Shown: one piece after another, positions 38,077 through 49,914 of the stretch | Layout: each line of letters opens with the position of its first letter | Position numbering within the stretch: the stretch's first letter is position 1 | From: Neoceratodus forsteri | Lineage: Eukaryota > Chordata > Ceratodontiformes > Ceratodontidae | DNA length: 64,000 nucleotides | Direction: 5' to 3' | Assembly (NCBI GenBank): GCA_016271365.2 | Contig: JADMNL010000022.1 | Location: 220,262,501-220,326,500 of the forward strand | Notes under the pieces: model-generated | The model's database searches: none | What the model was told of the DNA's origin: nothing | What the model saw: only the letters and a program-made list of their open reading frames with translations | Program-made: the position numbers and the translations under genes

Positions 38077-38341
38077 AATAGTTGTTGCTGTTAGCACAGG
38101 TGGGATGATCACACCCAATGTTACAAACAGCTCTATATGATTCGACGACCGCTAGTAGAGTTCTTTAGTGCTTCCATATTGGCAGAGATCATTGACACAG
38201 GACTGGTAGTAAAGAACAGGGTCGACATCCCAATGGCAGTCAGCAAATGGACCTGATGTATTTGTTATGATTCCACACAGCACTTCATAATCAGTCACGT
38301 TGAGACAATCGGGTACTGCATTTTCTGATTCATCTGCATAC
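38077..38341 (-). pseudogene. Gene 2 exon: C8 domain, one frameshift
   Basis: An ACAG acceptor and a GTAAGTAAAG donor bound 265 nt. It reads YADESENAVPDCLNVTDYEV, then LCGIITNTSGPFADCHWDVD and PVLYYQSCVNDLCQYGSTKE, a textbook C8 domain (CG.I....GPFA.CH..VDP..YY.SCV.DLC). A stop (TAG, 38152-38154) then interrupts. Shifting one base restores LAVVESYRAVCNIGCDHPTC and ANSNNYC up to the donor. C8 follows VWD in tectorin, zonadhesin, mucin and VWF proteins. It joins in phase to the exon at 48787-49070. A single lost base explains the break, so this may be a sequence error rather than a dead gene. Confidence 0.85.
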
Positions 38342-39018
38342 CTGTAAAATGGCACATGACGGTATACGAGGCACCAATTATTGCTGTTTTGTACTTCTTA
38401 TGTTATAGTTTAACAACAAAGCACACTGTCTCAAGCGATTAATGAATTTCAGGTTTAATATTCTGTGATATTGCTGTTCACATTTGAAAAAGGCAAAGTT
38501 GCTCAATATGCTCTAGAGTACTCAGTAAATGAAAAGAATTCTGCTGGGACAACAGTGCATTTCCTAGGAATTACTGCCCTAGCTTTTGGGGGGTTGCTGA
38601 TGTCCAGAGAACCAGCTCAACACAATTAACCTAGCATTGGTGTTAAGGTTTGGAAATACCAAATTTGAGGGCATCATTGTTATTACAAGTCTGGATATAA
38701 GGTTCTCCTCTGTTCAAGTGCAGTTATAGCTACTTTAAGCACCTTGTTAGGACAGTACTACAATGAGGGAAAAGGGAACCCATGTACTCATCACAAGCAC
38801 CACAAAAAGAGGACTGGAGTCCAAATATCCAGGCAGAAATTATCTTTATTTGTTGAAAATCCACATTGCTCCATGAACACAGAAAGGAACATCAATGGTG
38901 GAACAATAAACACACTCCCAGTGATGTTTCACCATGGTGTTGTGCTTTGTGAAGGTATTGTATTACATTGTACCAAATATTGGTTTTGCAATCTTTTAAT
39001 ACTGCTAAAGCCCTTTCC
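38342..39018. other. No recognisable feature
   Basis: Intron sequence upstream of the C8 exon. No motif-bearing frame. Confidence 0.4.
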
Positions 39019-39021
39019 CAC

Positions 39022-39089
<68 letters not shown>

Positions 39090-39091
39090 TC
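39019..39091. repeat. (CTTT)n microsatellite
   Basis: About 17 CTTT tetranucleotides directly before the coding remnant of a Rex1-like LINE. Confidence 0.97.
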
Positions 39092-39094
39092 CCT

Positions 39095-41120
39095 CTCTCC
39101 CCATTTGATGCCCTTAATGCCCTTCTGGCTCTAACCCCCCTCAAGGGCAAGAGACCTGATGGACTGGACCCTAAACTCCAGCATTACTCTGCCCACACAA
39201 TCTGTCTTCCACTCTCCTCCCTTCTGAACCTCTCCTCCCTTGCTTCTGTTCCAGATGCTTGTAGACATGCTACAGTAATACCCCTTTCTAAAAGTGGAGA
39301 CCCCTCTGTCCCATGCAACTATCTTCCAGTCTCTCACCCACCCTTGCCAAACTACAAGAACACCTAGTCATTTCTCAACTCTCACCCTTCCTGGACTCAT
39401 CCTCTTTCTTCACATCATTGAATTCTGGCTTTCGCAAATCCCATTCCACCTTCCACCTCAGGCTAACAGACTCCATTCTCTCTAGGATGGACCAGGGCCA
39501 AATCACATCCACCATTTTTGTCGACCTGACCAAAGCCTTTGACACCATCACCCACCCCATTCTCCTTGCTAAACTCACCACTGCAGGACTCTCCTCCCAT
39601 GCCACTGATTGGATCTGCTCATACCTTCTGGGTAGAACTCAATTAGTTAAAACTGGCTGCTCCATTTCCCCTCCCTTCCCTATGGGCACTGGAGTCCCCC
39701 AAGGCTCTGTGCTTGGCCCCATCCTTTTCTCCATTTTTCTAAATAACCTTCCTACAGTCTGCACCTTAGCACCCATCCACATGTACTCTAATGATGCAAT
39801 ACTGTTTGCCTCTGGCCCCTCCTCCTCTGATCTAATGGCCAAATTCCTGCTGGACTTTGACAACATCTAGCACTGGCTCCGCTCAAATCAGTTGGCCCTA
39901 AATACAAAGAAGATGGTCTCCATGACATTTGGAACCAGGCAAAAACTCTCCAGACTTAACACCACCCCTTCCTTTCACACCCTTGATGGGTCCCTCATTG
40001 GAGATGTCCCATCCTTTAAGTACTTGGGATATGGTTAGACTGGCACCTGGACTTCTCAGCTCATATTGAGGCAATCCATAAAACACTGCACCCAAAACTA
40101 GGGGATTTGTAGAGCCTAACTGTGGGTACATCCTCTTGCCTGCTCACAGAGCCATACTGCAGATAATGATTCTCCCAGAGACACTGTATATAGCACTGCA
40201 CCTAAGTCTATGCTGGTAAGACTGGACCCACTTTTCCACTCATTCTGCTGCTTTGCCCTTGACTGCCCCCTCGTACTCACCACTGCTCCCTCTACTCTGC
40301 CCTTTCTCTGCCCTCCCTTGAGGCCAGACATCTTACTCACTGCTCCTCCTTCTTTGCCAAATACAGGCTTAGTTCTTTTACCTCCTACTTCTGTTCACTC
40401 CTCTCATCCCTTCCCTCCTCCTCCTACTCCGTATGAAACTCTAACTATCGCCTCCTTACTCTCCGGACTAGGTTGACTACTGTGGGCCAGACAATTTCTC
40501 CTACCATCTCCCTAAACTGTGGAACTCCCTCCCCCTAACCACCCAATCTACCACTTCTTTTCTCTTCTTCTCCCATCTTCTTTGCATGTTTTACTCACCC
40601 ACCTGCAACTATTCCTGATTTTTTCCCAATCTATGCCTCTCCCCTCTCCCTATTCCCGTCTTTCTCTTCTCTCCCCTCTCCCTATTCCCCTCTTCCTCTT
40701 CTCTCCCCCAACTGACCTCTAATCATTCCCCTCACCACTACCTTACCGGTCTACCCCCCTCTACTAATTGCTTACTCCAGCTATGTACCCTCTATGCATT
40801 TGCTGTAATATGCCTAGCTACTTTGGCCCCTTGCTGGGCTAGTGTTTCCTACTTGGTAAGCCTCTCTATGTGCAGTTATCCACAACTTGTAAATGCAATT
40901 GTATATGTAAATTACAAATGCTAAAATATTTCTATTGCTATAATCTGCTTGTTTATTATGCTTCTTTCTTCTCTCTCTCTGTATAGTTTACTGCCGCCAT
41001 TTTTTTTTGCTATATTTCCTTCTCACTTGTCCCCTACCCCCCAGGATGCATCTGGAAATAAGCTGCTATTCAGCTCAGTATGCCTTTTCTTGTAAAAATG
41101 CTGAGATAAATAAATGTGTT
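39095..41120 (+). mobile_element. Rex1-like LINE
   Basis: The plus strand encodes KRPDGLDPKLQHYSA, then FRKSHSTFHLRLTDSILSRM, TIFVDLTKAFDTITHPILLA, TGVPQGSVLGPILFSIFLNN, an active-site region MYSNDAILFASG (YADD changed to YSND), and LNTKKMVSMTFG. These are reverse-transcriptase blocks of the Rex1/CR1 group. Frame breaks lie near 39340 and 39870. The 3' UTR is CT-rich and ends with the AGCTCAGTATGCC and AAATAAATG tail near 41118. Confidence 0.82.
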
Positions 41121-41259
41121 GTTCATTTAAACTTCATTTTGTTTTGCAATGTAGATTACATATTAAGTGTCAGTTAACTAAACTGTAGTTACAGTGTAAC
41201 TACACAGTAACTGCATTACAACTGCAATGAAGTTTGCATAACTTGGCACAGGGTACGGC

Positions 41260-41405
41260 TGCTGCACAACTGTTAAAGTATTTTTACTTTTGCACCTGTT
41301 GTTTTGTCTACTCTACCTCTACTCCTCCACCCCGGACACATCTGTAAATGAGCTGTTTTCAGCTCAGTACATATTTCCTGGTAAAACTTTTGAAATAAAT
41401 AAAAT
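41260..41405 (+). mobile_element. Second Rex1-like LINE 3' end
   Basis: It contains TGTAAATGAGCTGTTTTCAG, then CTCAGTAC and TCCTGGTAAAACTTTTGAAAT, and ends in AATAAATAAAAT. It is a second copy of the tail that ends the neighbouring element. Confidence 0.7.
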
Positions 41406-42149
41406 ATCATTCTGTAAAGAACAAAAAAACAAGCAAAAAAAAACACAATTGACTCTCTGAGCTGTACTGGTTATTTGTAAAGACAATGCCCCATACAACA
41501 GCTTATCAAGTGTGTATTGGCCTCATGAATAATTAATTAGACTTATATTTGCATTATTTTATATGCAGCTCGGTGTGTGGGGGGGGCCGAATCCAGGATC
41601 CACCTGCCATCATTCTCAATAACAGTCTGTTTCTGTCTAAATGGTCTGGCATTTGCACCGTCTGGTGGAATTTGCATAAAACAATCAGATGCAAATGAAA
41701 TTTACATCAATTTCCAGAAACAAATTGATGCGTTTGGATGCAAAATTAGATGCAAATTGCAACACAGATACTTCTTAAGTTTTCGTACAATTGTGGGTGT
41801 AATTTCAGATGCAAATTTAGATGCAGATGCAGGCAGCTTTGCAGATATGCCCAACACCTGGAAGCCCCTTCAAATTAGAATAAGCAAATTGTAACTGATG
41901 CACCTTACACTCAGTTAATATTCATGAGAAGCTTAGCTGTTGCACTCCATATAAATGCTATGATAAATATATTGACTAGATTGTTCTAAAACAAACAGTG
42001 CTCAGATGATTTTGCATTCTCTAAAATTGCCATTTGAGGTAGCTATCAAGTTCTTATTTTTATTTCTCTTTTGGGATGTTAAAATGCATCTATTAAGGTA
42101 CCACTTTATTACATGACACAGGGAAATTATTTTAGGGAAGCAGTTTGTA
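41406..42149. other. Intron sequence with a duplicated segment
   Basis: About 41918-42110 resembles 42425-42650 (shared TTAATATTCA.GAGA.GCT.AG, ATTGACTAGA and CTATTTTTATT-like words). GATGCAAAT words recur at 41690-41830. Confidence 0.45.
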
Positions 42150-42232
42150 GGTGCTACTCTAACGATTCATATTTTTCCATATTATGACACTCAGATAAAG
42201 TCCCACTGTACTTTTTCAGATTCATCAGCATA
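42150..42232 (-). pseudogene. Relic of a duplicated C8 exon start
   Basis: Reading the minus strand from 42232, the sequence after a TTTTAG acceptor-like site matches the first 25 or so bases of the C8 exon at 38341 (GTATGC-GATGAATC-GAAAA) with about two mismatches, and weaker similarity continues for about 35 more. No reading frame survives. A CR1 3' fragment lies immediately beside it. It suggests an older partial copy of the C8 exon and its acceptor about 4 kb upstream of the present one. Confidence 0.42.
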
Positions 42233-42239
42233 CCTAAAA

Positions 42240-42345
42240 CAGAGAAACAAAGAAACATTGACAACAATAGCAGAAAAAGACCAACGGTCCATCTAAGCTC
42301 AATAAAGGGATTGGAAGGCACAAGTGTCAGCTGTCACTATTGTCA
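42240..42345 (-). mobile_element. CR1 3' end fragment
   Basis: AGAAACATTGACAACAATAG with AGAAAAAGACCAACGGTCCA is the complement of the usual CR1 3' tail. It adjoins the C8 exon relic. Confidence 0.55.
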
Positions 42346-42720
42346 TGCACCTTTGTATTTTCTATTTTGCTATATTTTCATTGCTAAATTTAAATATTCA
42401 AATTATATCTGGTGAACATTTCACCAAATTAATATTCAAGAGATGCTCAGTTGTTGTACTCTATGCAAGTAGTTTGTTAAAATGCATTGACTAGACAGAC
42501 AGAGATAAAAATAACAGCTCCAGTATGATTTTCCCATAATCTAAAACTGATAAATGACTAAAGCCTGAAATGTCTATTTTTATTCCACTTTATTTTCCTA
42601 TGGAAGTACTTTTGTGTTGTTAAATGCATATACTGTTAAACCATTCTGCACCTACCACTTACTCACAATATCTGATTATTTGATTATTTGATACTGTGCA
42701 ACCCATGTAGCCTCCCTGTT

Positions 42721-43023
42721 AGAGATGTGCAAAGTTGCCAAAATTTGCTTCACAAATTAATTCTCAAAATGTGTGTAGATTGTGAATTGCGAATTTCTGA
42801 AGGTCACATTTCGTAGATTGTGCAGTTCACCCATGAACTGCGGAATTCACCTGCAAATTCTGCAGTTCACAGGTGAATTTTACATTTTGTGGTGAAAATG
42901 TTATGATTTTCGGCAAAGATGAAGTTGCTGATGGCAATGGAAACTTCGCAAAGCTTTGCAAATGTGAATTTTCATCATTTTGTGGACACTTTTCTGGCAA
43001 TGTTTAACTTCATTGCATCTCTA
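42721..43023. mobile_element. MITE with AGAGATG...CATCTCT ends
   Basis: The left end AGAGATGTGCAAAGTTGCCA is mirrored by TGGCAATGTTTAACTTCATT and GCATCTCT at the right. TA flanks both sides. The interior is rich in GAATT and TTTGC words, without coding capacity. It is similar in style to the other GAATT-rich elements here. Confidence 0.62.
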
Positions 43024-44665
43024 CTGCCAGTGTTTAAAAAAGCAGCGCTTGTTAGTGAAAAAAAACTCATCATTGACCAAAGCGGCCACGCTGGGCTAGC
43101 CATTTGTTCATTTGTAGTATCTGTCTTGCCCTTTGCAGTTTATCTTTTGCTGCTCTGTGTTTTATTAATTTTGTTTTATTGTTTTTATGCTTCCCTCTAT
43201 CGTTGCCACCATTTACCTGCCTTTGTTTTTTCGTTAGTGCACTTATCATGCACCTGTCTCCGCTCTCCGTTTTCGGCTTTGTTTGAACCTGTATGTGGGC
43301 TGGGACCCAGTCTGCTGAAAGGAGTACTGGGGGAGAGCCGTGAAGAGTTGTGGAGATTTGATAAGGCGATGTGTCAGTGAAGCCTCGTTTATGCTGACTT
43401 CCTGAGCCTTCTTTTTACTGATCTCCGCACTCTACTAGGACCGTGTTTGGACTGAGTCTTTGGAACTTTTATTGTCTTTTGGCCCCTCAGTATCTGTGCA
43501 TTGAGTGAACTGGTCGGGGATTATGGAAACTAGTCGAAATCAAGCAAGCCTAGGGTTTGGAAATTGGTATCCCAGTTTGTGGTTTCAAACTGTCGGCTGT
43601 GTTTTTTGGAGTGCCCCTGGACTACATCTGCATGATGTCATTGGATTATTGGGAGTGGTGATCTAGTAAAGTCATTTGGAAGAGCTTTTAAGTTAATTGG
43701 GACACGAAATTTTACCAACTTTTTCGGCATGTTGAATGCTCATTTTCCTGTGTCTGGGTGATTTTGGGCTTTAAAGCTGGGCCTGCAGGGTTCCTGAGGG
43801 ACCTCATGGTCAGTGTCACACACAGGGGTGGGGAGTGGGGTAGGCTGGAGGGCCTGTCCATTATTCCCCTTCCCCTAGACTCTCAGGGTAGACAGCTGGG
43901 GGGCTGACTCCTCCTGGAGTTGAAGTAGTGGGCCACTGACTTTCTGGGGTAATTTTCCTCTGGAAAGTTGATAGGAACCCGCGGCCCGCTGGTGGCCTTT
44001 TTGTGATTTGAATTGGAGGTGGAATTCGAAGTCTGAGACCTGAAGACTGGATCTATATTGCTTGCTGCTTTTTGTTGACATTAGGGCTGGTATTCTGACT
44101 TTTGTATCCTGTGCTCATATAGTGGCTGTGTTTGGAAATATTCACAGCTAGATGGGACCTCTGCTGACTGCAAGTACTTTTTTCCTTACATATTTATTTA
44201 GTGGAAATAATGTGAGCAGTGAGAGTGCTCTATAACATCTTTGAATCCACCTGTTTCCCGATATTGTGAGAGATTTCTGGAGGGTGGTTTCTTAATTATT
44301 TCTTTTGTTTTATTATCACTATTATTATTTCATTATTATTATTTTGATGTTTATTTTTTGTTTAAATTAGTAGTGAGAGTGTTTAGTTTTTTGTAGGCTC
44401 CAGGTAGTGAGAGGACCTGGGAGCAATTAAAATTGTTTTTGGTTAGTTTTTGGTTGACCCCCAGGCTGTAAGAGGACCTGTGGGTTTAATCAATAAATAA
44501 GTTTATGTGTTAGGGAGATGGTTTTGTTTAATTTTAATTTTAGTTGTTTGCTATAATTTGAAGTAGTATAATTTTTAGTTGTAGGAAGTCTGAGATAAGC
44601 TTAGGATTGGTGGTGTTTTTTGGGATTTTATTATATTTATTGCGTTATAAACTGAGCAGCTAGAT
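43024..44665. other. Possible 5' region of the L2-type LINE
   Basis: No recognisable protein. It precedes the LINE coding region in the same orientation and could be its 5' UTR, but I see no sharp 5' end. The frame at 42919-43380 crosses a MITE border and is not believable as a gene. Confidence 0.35.
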
Positions 44666-47600
44666 GTGCCAGCTTGCCTCTCCTGTCCTGTGCTATTCGG
44701 CCTCTGCTGTCCATGTCCTTTGCCCCTTCTCTTCTCCCCCCCTGCCTGTTCATGTTTACAATCATTGCCGGGTGTTGAGGATTGCTCGTGGCGGGAGAGT
44801 CAGGGGTGGGGGGGTTTCGGACAGCGGAGTGAGCGGGGATCTCCCATAGGGGTGGTTAGGCTCGGAAGATGCCCTGGGGTAAAATGGTATCTAGAATGTG
44901 GTGATTCAGTTCTGGTTTCCATACCCAAGGGCACCTCCATTTTGGGAGGGCAAGTGGTAGGGACAACTCATCAACCTCATCTAACTCGGGCGTTGTTATG
45001 CAATGCCAGATTTATCTGCAACAAGACTGGCCTTATTTCAGACTTTGTTGCGAGGGCAGATCTGGCTTGCACTACCGAGACCTGGTTGGGCGGGAATGTG
45101 GCCCCTTTTTTAGAGGCCGCTGTTCCCACCGGGATCTTGGTTATACATGGCCCGAGATTGGATCACGGGGGGGGGGTGGCGGTCTGTTTCAAGACCAAAT
45201 TGGGCCTAACTGGTGTACCAGTTGAGGAGGCCAGGTCATTTGAATGTACTGTGATAGCTGGTGTAGGGTGCAGGATTGCCCTCATTTACTGTCCACCAGG
45301 TGATGAGAAGCTTTTTCTGCAGGAAATAGCAGATTTTGCCGCCAACATGGCCTTGGAGTCACCCAGACTGATGGTTCTGGGTGACTTCAATGCCCGGATT
45401 GACGACGAATCTTCACTTTTTGATCAGCATTTCCTCCAGGAGATGACATCTCTGGACTTTACACAGGTTGTTTCCTCAACTACACACAAGGGAGGTCACT
45501 CTCTTGATCTGGTCTTCCTCCTGGGGATTGAGGCCTCTGATTTGGTGGTGGAACCAGCCAGTTGGTCCGATCACTACTCAGTTGGGTTCAATTTTGAGGC
45601 CCCCCTGGGTAGGTCAGCCCCTGTGGAGTTGGTCAGGTACTGCCCATTGTGGGATGTGGTCCCTGAAGACCTGTTGGCGGTCATTGACCTCTCATTGTTG
45701 GATGAGTTCTGCACTGATCCTGAGCAGTTGGTAGTGGTGTATAACAGGGCCATATCGGCAGCCCTCGATCAGATTGCGCCTGTCCGTGTTCGCCCCCTTC
45801 CGCTTCGCCCCGGCGCTCCATGGTTTGATGGAGCTCTGAGAGGGTTGTGGAGGATGGGGTGTAGGTTAGAGCATCGTTGGAGGAAGATGGCCGCTGATGC
45901 CGACCACCTTATTTTGCTAGAGCATTATAAACTCTACCAAACAGAAATTTCCCATAAGAAGGCAGAATTCCTGTCAGGGGAAATTTCTGTTGCACAGAAT
46001 CGACCGGCCCAACTCTTCAGAACTGTTGACAGACTGTGCAACCCAGCCTGTCAGCAGCTCCGTTGAGTTTTTACACAAATTGATTGTGATGAGATCACTC
46101 AATTCTTTGCAAATAAGTTTGAAGACATCAGGAGGGAGTGCCTCCAACTTCACTCTAAGGGAGTTGCCATTGATCAGTGCCCTGTCACAGAGCCCGGAGT
46201 TTCCTGGAGTGCCTTTGACCTGCCAGACTTCATAGATACTATGAGGATTGTCCAGGAGATGTGTGCCATGTGCTGTAGTTTAGACCCTGGCCCTACTTCC
46301 CTGATTTTGGGTTGTAGCGAGATCATTGGCCCGGTCTTAGCTCAGATTATCTGGTGCTCTTTAGATACAGGAGTGTTCCCTAGCTCCCTGAAGGAGGGGG
46401 TGGTGATCCCCCTTCTGAAGAAAGCTTCTTTAGACCCAGAGAACCTAGCAAACTACAGGCCTATCTCTAACCTCCCTTTTGTGGGAAGGTTATTGAGAAA
46501 GTTGTGGCTTCTCAATTGGATAACCATTTAACCATCCATAGTTTATACGAACCTCTCCAATCTGGTTTTCGTAAGAGGCATAGTACTTAGACTGCTTGGG
46601 TTCGGGTGCTCAATGATCTCCTGATGGCGAGAGATCGGAGACACTGTTCTATCTTGGTTCTCCTTGATCTATCATCAGCTTTTGATACTGTGGATCATGG
46701 GGTTCTGCTCAAATGCCTGAGGTCCATCTGTGGGCTGTTGGGTACAGTCCTCAGATGGTTTTCATCTTTCCTCACAGGGAGAATGCAGAGAGTGGTCTCT
46801 GGTTTGTTTTCATCTGGGGCCTTCTCTCTGTCAAGCGGGGTGCCTCAGGGCTTGGTGCTGTCCCCCATGTTATTCGCAGTATATATGCTACCCCTCAGAG
46901 ACATTGTAAGACAGTATGAGCTGAGGTTTCACTGCTATGCTGATGATGCCCAGCTCTACCTGTCTTTTGCACCTGACCAGGTTGGTGCTGTCTCGGTACT
47001 GAACAACTGCTTCGCAGAAATCCAAGATTAGATGAATTCCAGCAGTTTAAAGTTGAACCCAGGAAAGACTGAGGTTTTGGTTGTGGACCCAGGTCATAGG
47101 GTAGAGGGATTGAGGACTGGGCTTCCCTCCGGTTTAGTTCTGGGGGAGGACCAGATCCTCACCTCTAAATGGGTGCATAACCTGGGAATGGAGCTTGACA
47201 TTGGTCTGACTTTTCGACATCAGGTGTCTGCAGTCGTCAAGCTGGCCTTTTTCCATCTTAGGAACATTGCCAGGATTAGGCACCTTGTTCCACCCAGTGA
47301 CCTGCTGGTTTTGGTCCGTGCCTTTGTGACATCGCACCTTGATTACTGTAACTCCCTTTACCTAGGGCTTCCTGGGGTTGATATCCACTGCTTGCTGCTA
47401 GTGCAGAATGTGGCAGCACATTTGTTGACTGGGGCGTCTAGAAGATCTCACATCACCCCAGTGCTATACGCTCTGCACTGGCTGCCAATTCAGTGGCGGA
47501 TCACCTTTAAGGTAGGTCTTCTGACCTACAAAGCCCTACACAGATTGGGTCCCAATTACTTGAAAGAGCTCCTGGTGCCTTACACCCCTCTGCAACAGCT

Positions 47601-47911
47601 CTGCTTGGCTGATGAGGGGTTGCTGGAGATTCTGAGGGTAAACTTGAAGTCATCTGGTGCTCATGCCTTTGGATTTGTGGCACCTACCCTCTGGAATTCT
47701 CTGCCTCATCAGCTCTGGGAGTGCAGGACGGTGGTGAGTTTTAAGCAGGCACTAAAACCTTTTTTATGGGGAAAGGCATTTCCTGTTTTATTCTGATTTT
47801 ATATAGGATGTATCTGAATATGTGTTTGTTTTTGTATTATGCTGTACAGCACCTTGAGACTTTGAAAGGTGCTTAATTAAATACTTTTTATTATTATTAT
47901 TATTATTATCA
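44666..47911 (+). mobile_element. L2-type LINE, nearly intact endonuclease and reverse transcriptase
   Basis: One frame from 44666 carries an apurinic-type endonuclease (LLCNARFICNKTGLISDFVA, TETWLGG, VLGDFNARIDD, SLDLVFLLG, WSDHYSVGF). It passes one TGA (46064-46066) into the reverse-transcriptase N-terminus. After one frameshift near 46480 the RT continues: KVIEKVVASQLDNHL, LLDLSSAFDTVDHGVLL, SSGVPQGLVLSPMLFAVYM, then CYADDAQLYLS with the intact YADD site and LDYCNSLYLGLPG, HITPVLYALHWLPIQWRI. Two TAG stops lie near 46575 and at 47029-47031. The 3' end is AAGGTGCTTAATTAAATAC followed by (TTA)n, as in L2 elements. Only three stops and one shift make it the best preserved LINE here. It lies in a gene 2 intron, antisense. 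Confidence 0.93.
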
Positions 47912-48465
47912 TATAGTTTTTAAGTTATACGGTACTGTATTTCTGGAAAAAAACAAACAAACAAAAAAATTATTGTATACATGTTTTCTTTCACTGATGC
48001 TATGCCTGAACTCAAATAAAAGATTTTAAAATGTTTTAACTGCGCTTTTATCATGCCATATGAATAAATGAACAGTTTTGGTGTGGTGCAGTGCTGTTTC
48101 CCATCAGAAATGTATGTTAGCACCCTCCTGATATATCCACAGTATGAATCCAGTATGTAAAGTGAAAAAGTAATCACAAAGTGAGAGATTTAAAAAATAT
48201 TGCTAGTCACTGCCTTCTTTATTAACTTGAGACAATTATTAAATCAGTAAGAAAAGCCATTTTTAAAAATTTGCTATGCTTTTTCACCTCTTTCTCACCT
48301 AGACGGCACCCGTTGGCCCTGCTTCTGTCCCAAGCCCCATCACCCACCTTCTCCAGAACTTACCACCACAGCCTGGCCCTTACTGAGTTGTCCCCCAGGG
48401 CAGGGCCATCACAGGGGACACAGGACCCCCAACGGAGCTTAGTGTGGTTTAACAGTGGAAGTTCC
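47912..48465. other. No recognisable feature
   Basis: Sequence between the L2 tail and a microsatellite. Nothing recognised. Confidence 0.4.
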
Positions 48466-48529
48466 TTCCTTCCTTCCTTCCTTCCTTCCTTCCTTCCTTC
48501 CTTCCTTCCTTCCTTCCTTCCTTCCTTCC
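48463..48529. repeat. (CCTT)n microsatellite
   Basis: About 16 CCTT tetranucleotides, followed by a CT-rich stretch. Confidence 0.97.
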
Positions 48530-48786
48530 CCTCTCCCTGCCATCCTACCTCCCTCTTCCTTCTCTGTTAATGTACCACTTTGTCATGAAACACAGAAAAG
48601 TTGTTTCAGGATAAATTCCTGCATAACAATGCTATTTGTTATTGACCACTTCCAATGGGAATCTCCTTTATATAACACAAAAGTTTCCTAAATCATGTAA
48701 TATGTTTTTCCAGGGAACTTGAAAACACAAACTGATCTACAGACATAAAAACAAACAAACAAACAAAAATGTTAAGACAAGGTTAC

Positions 48787-49070
48787 CATGGAGGTGTGAG
48801 GTCTGATCTCCAACATTTCAAATTCCATGTCATCCCTTGCCCTAGTTCCATTAGGAAGCACCTATCATCATAGGGATTCCATTGAAGTTTCCACACATCC
48901 CAGTCAAGCTGTTCTTGGGTGCTGGGCTCGCTCTGATAATTAAAGGTGCTGATACCATCATAGTAAATTTCAACATCATTTTGTATTTTAACCACCACAA
49001 AGTTATTCGCTCTTGATACGTATGCCAGGGAGCTCAGATTGGTAGGTAAGGAGGTAACAGTGCCATTTAC
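48787..49070 (-). pseudogene. Gene 2 exon: second half of VWD domain, multiple compensating frameshifts
   Basis: The acceptor CTAG and donor GTAACC bound 284 nt, starting in phase 0 and ending with 2 spare bases that join the C8 exon at 38341. The exon begins VNGTVTSLPTNLSSLAYVSR, then ANNFVVVKIQNDVEIYYDG, as VWD second halves do. The core then changes frame: KNSLTGMCGNFNG lies in a second frame, PYDDR in the first again, LPNGTRARDDMEF in a third, and WRSDLTPPW back in the first. Thus the VWD landmarks (CGNFNG.PYDD, F..PNGT, W) all survive while the frame shifts repeatedly and always returns. The equivalent gene 1 exon is 3-366. Confidence 0.8.
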
Positions 49071-49194
49071 CTAGCAGAAAGAAACATAGAAAAGTGACTG
49101 ACAAATAAGATCTGAACAGTTCTGCTAGACTGTCCCAAGACTTTTTATTTGGAGATGAGCTACTCTCTGTCATCCTTCTCAGTTTCCCCTTTCC

Positions 49195-49745
49195 CCCTCT
49201 CATCTTTCCGTTTAATAACTTGTTTATCTGCCTCCCACTCCCTTTTGAACTATACTATTGTCTTTCCCTCCAGAACCTTATCAGGAAGTTTGGGCCACCT
49301 ATCCACTCATCCACCCCCTTTTCTGTGAAGTGCAGTAGTACTTCCTAATGTCCTTATTGAACCTTTCTCCCTCCTGTTTGAACTTATACCCGCAGGAAAA
49401 TGCACAATTTCTTAGTTTGAACAAACTTGCTGTTTCTATTCTGTTGACCTTGTCATGAATTTGAAAGTCTCTATCAGGTCTCCCCTTCTGCTTGCTGAGA
49501 ATACATGTTGAGACGTTTCTATGTCTTATCGTATGTCTTGCCCTACCAGTCATGGATCTTCTTTCTCACCTTTTGTTGAACTGTCTCTGTTCAATCCTTG
49601 TCTTGGGTGCAGAGCCCATAACTGGATACAATATCCCAGATATGGCCGTACTAGCTGTCTGTTCAGAGGCAATGTCACCTCACTTCTTCTGTTAGTAATC
49701 CTTTTCCCTATCTACCCCTTATTGTGTTAACCCTCCAGTATACCC
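49195..49745 (-). mobile_element. CR1-type LINE 3' fragment
   Basis: The complement shows a CR1 C-terminal region: RFNKDIRKYYCTSQKRGWMS-like sequence at 49299-49360. The rest matches the antisense pattern of other CR1 copies (CTATCAGGTCTCCCCTTCT, CTGGATACAATATCCCAGAT). It lies directly 5' (gene sense) of the VWD exon at 48787-49070. Confidence 0.72.
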
Positions 49746-49914
49746 AGTTGCACTGAGAAGCCAGCTTTAGGTTATTGCTGATCACCACCTCAGGTATCTC
49801 ACCTCCTCTGCACCTTCTACCTATGTCCCATTAATACAGTACATGGTTCCTGTATTTCCCTCCTATGTGCACTGCTCTCTATGGGATGCCATTAGGGCAT
49901 AACTCTGTCAAATG

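Noticed and set aside
42919..43380. 153-codon plus-strand frame with a hydrophobic stretch
   Set aside because: It crosses a MITE border and lacks any homologous motif; the hydrophobic segment comes from T-rich DNA.
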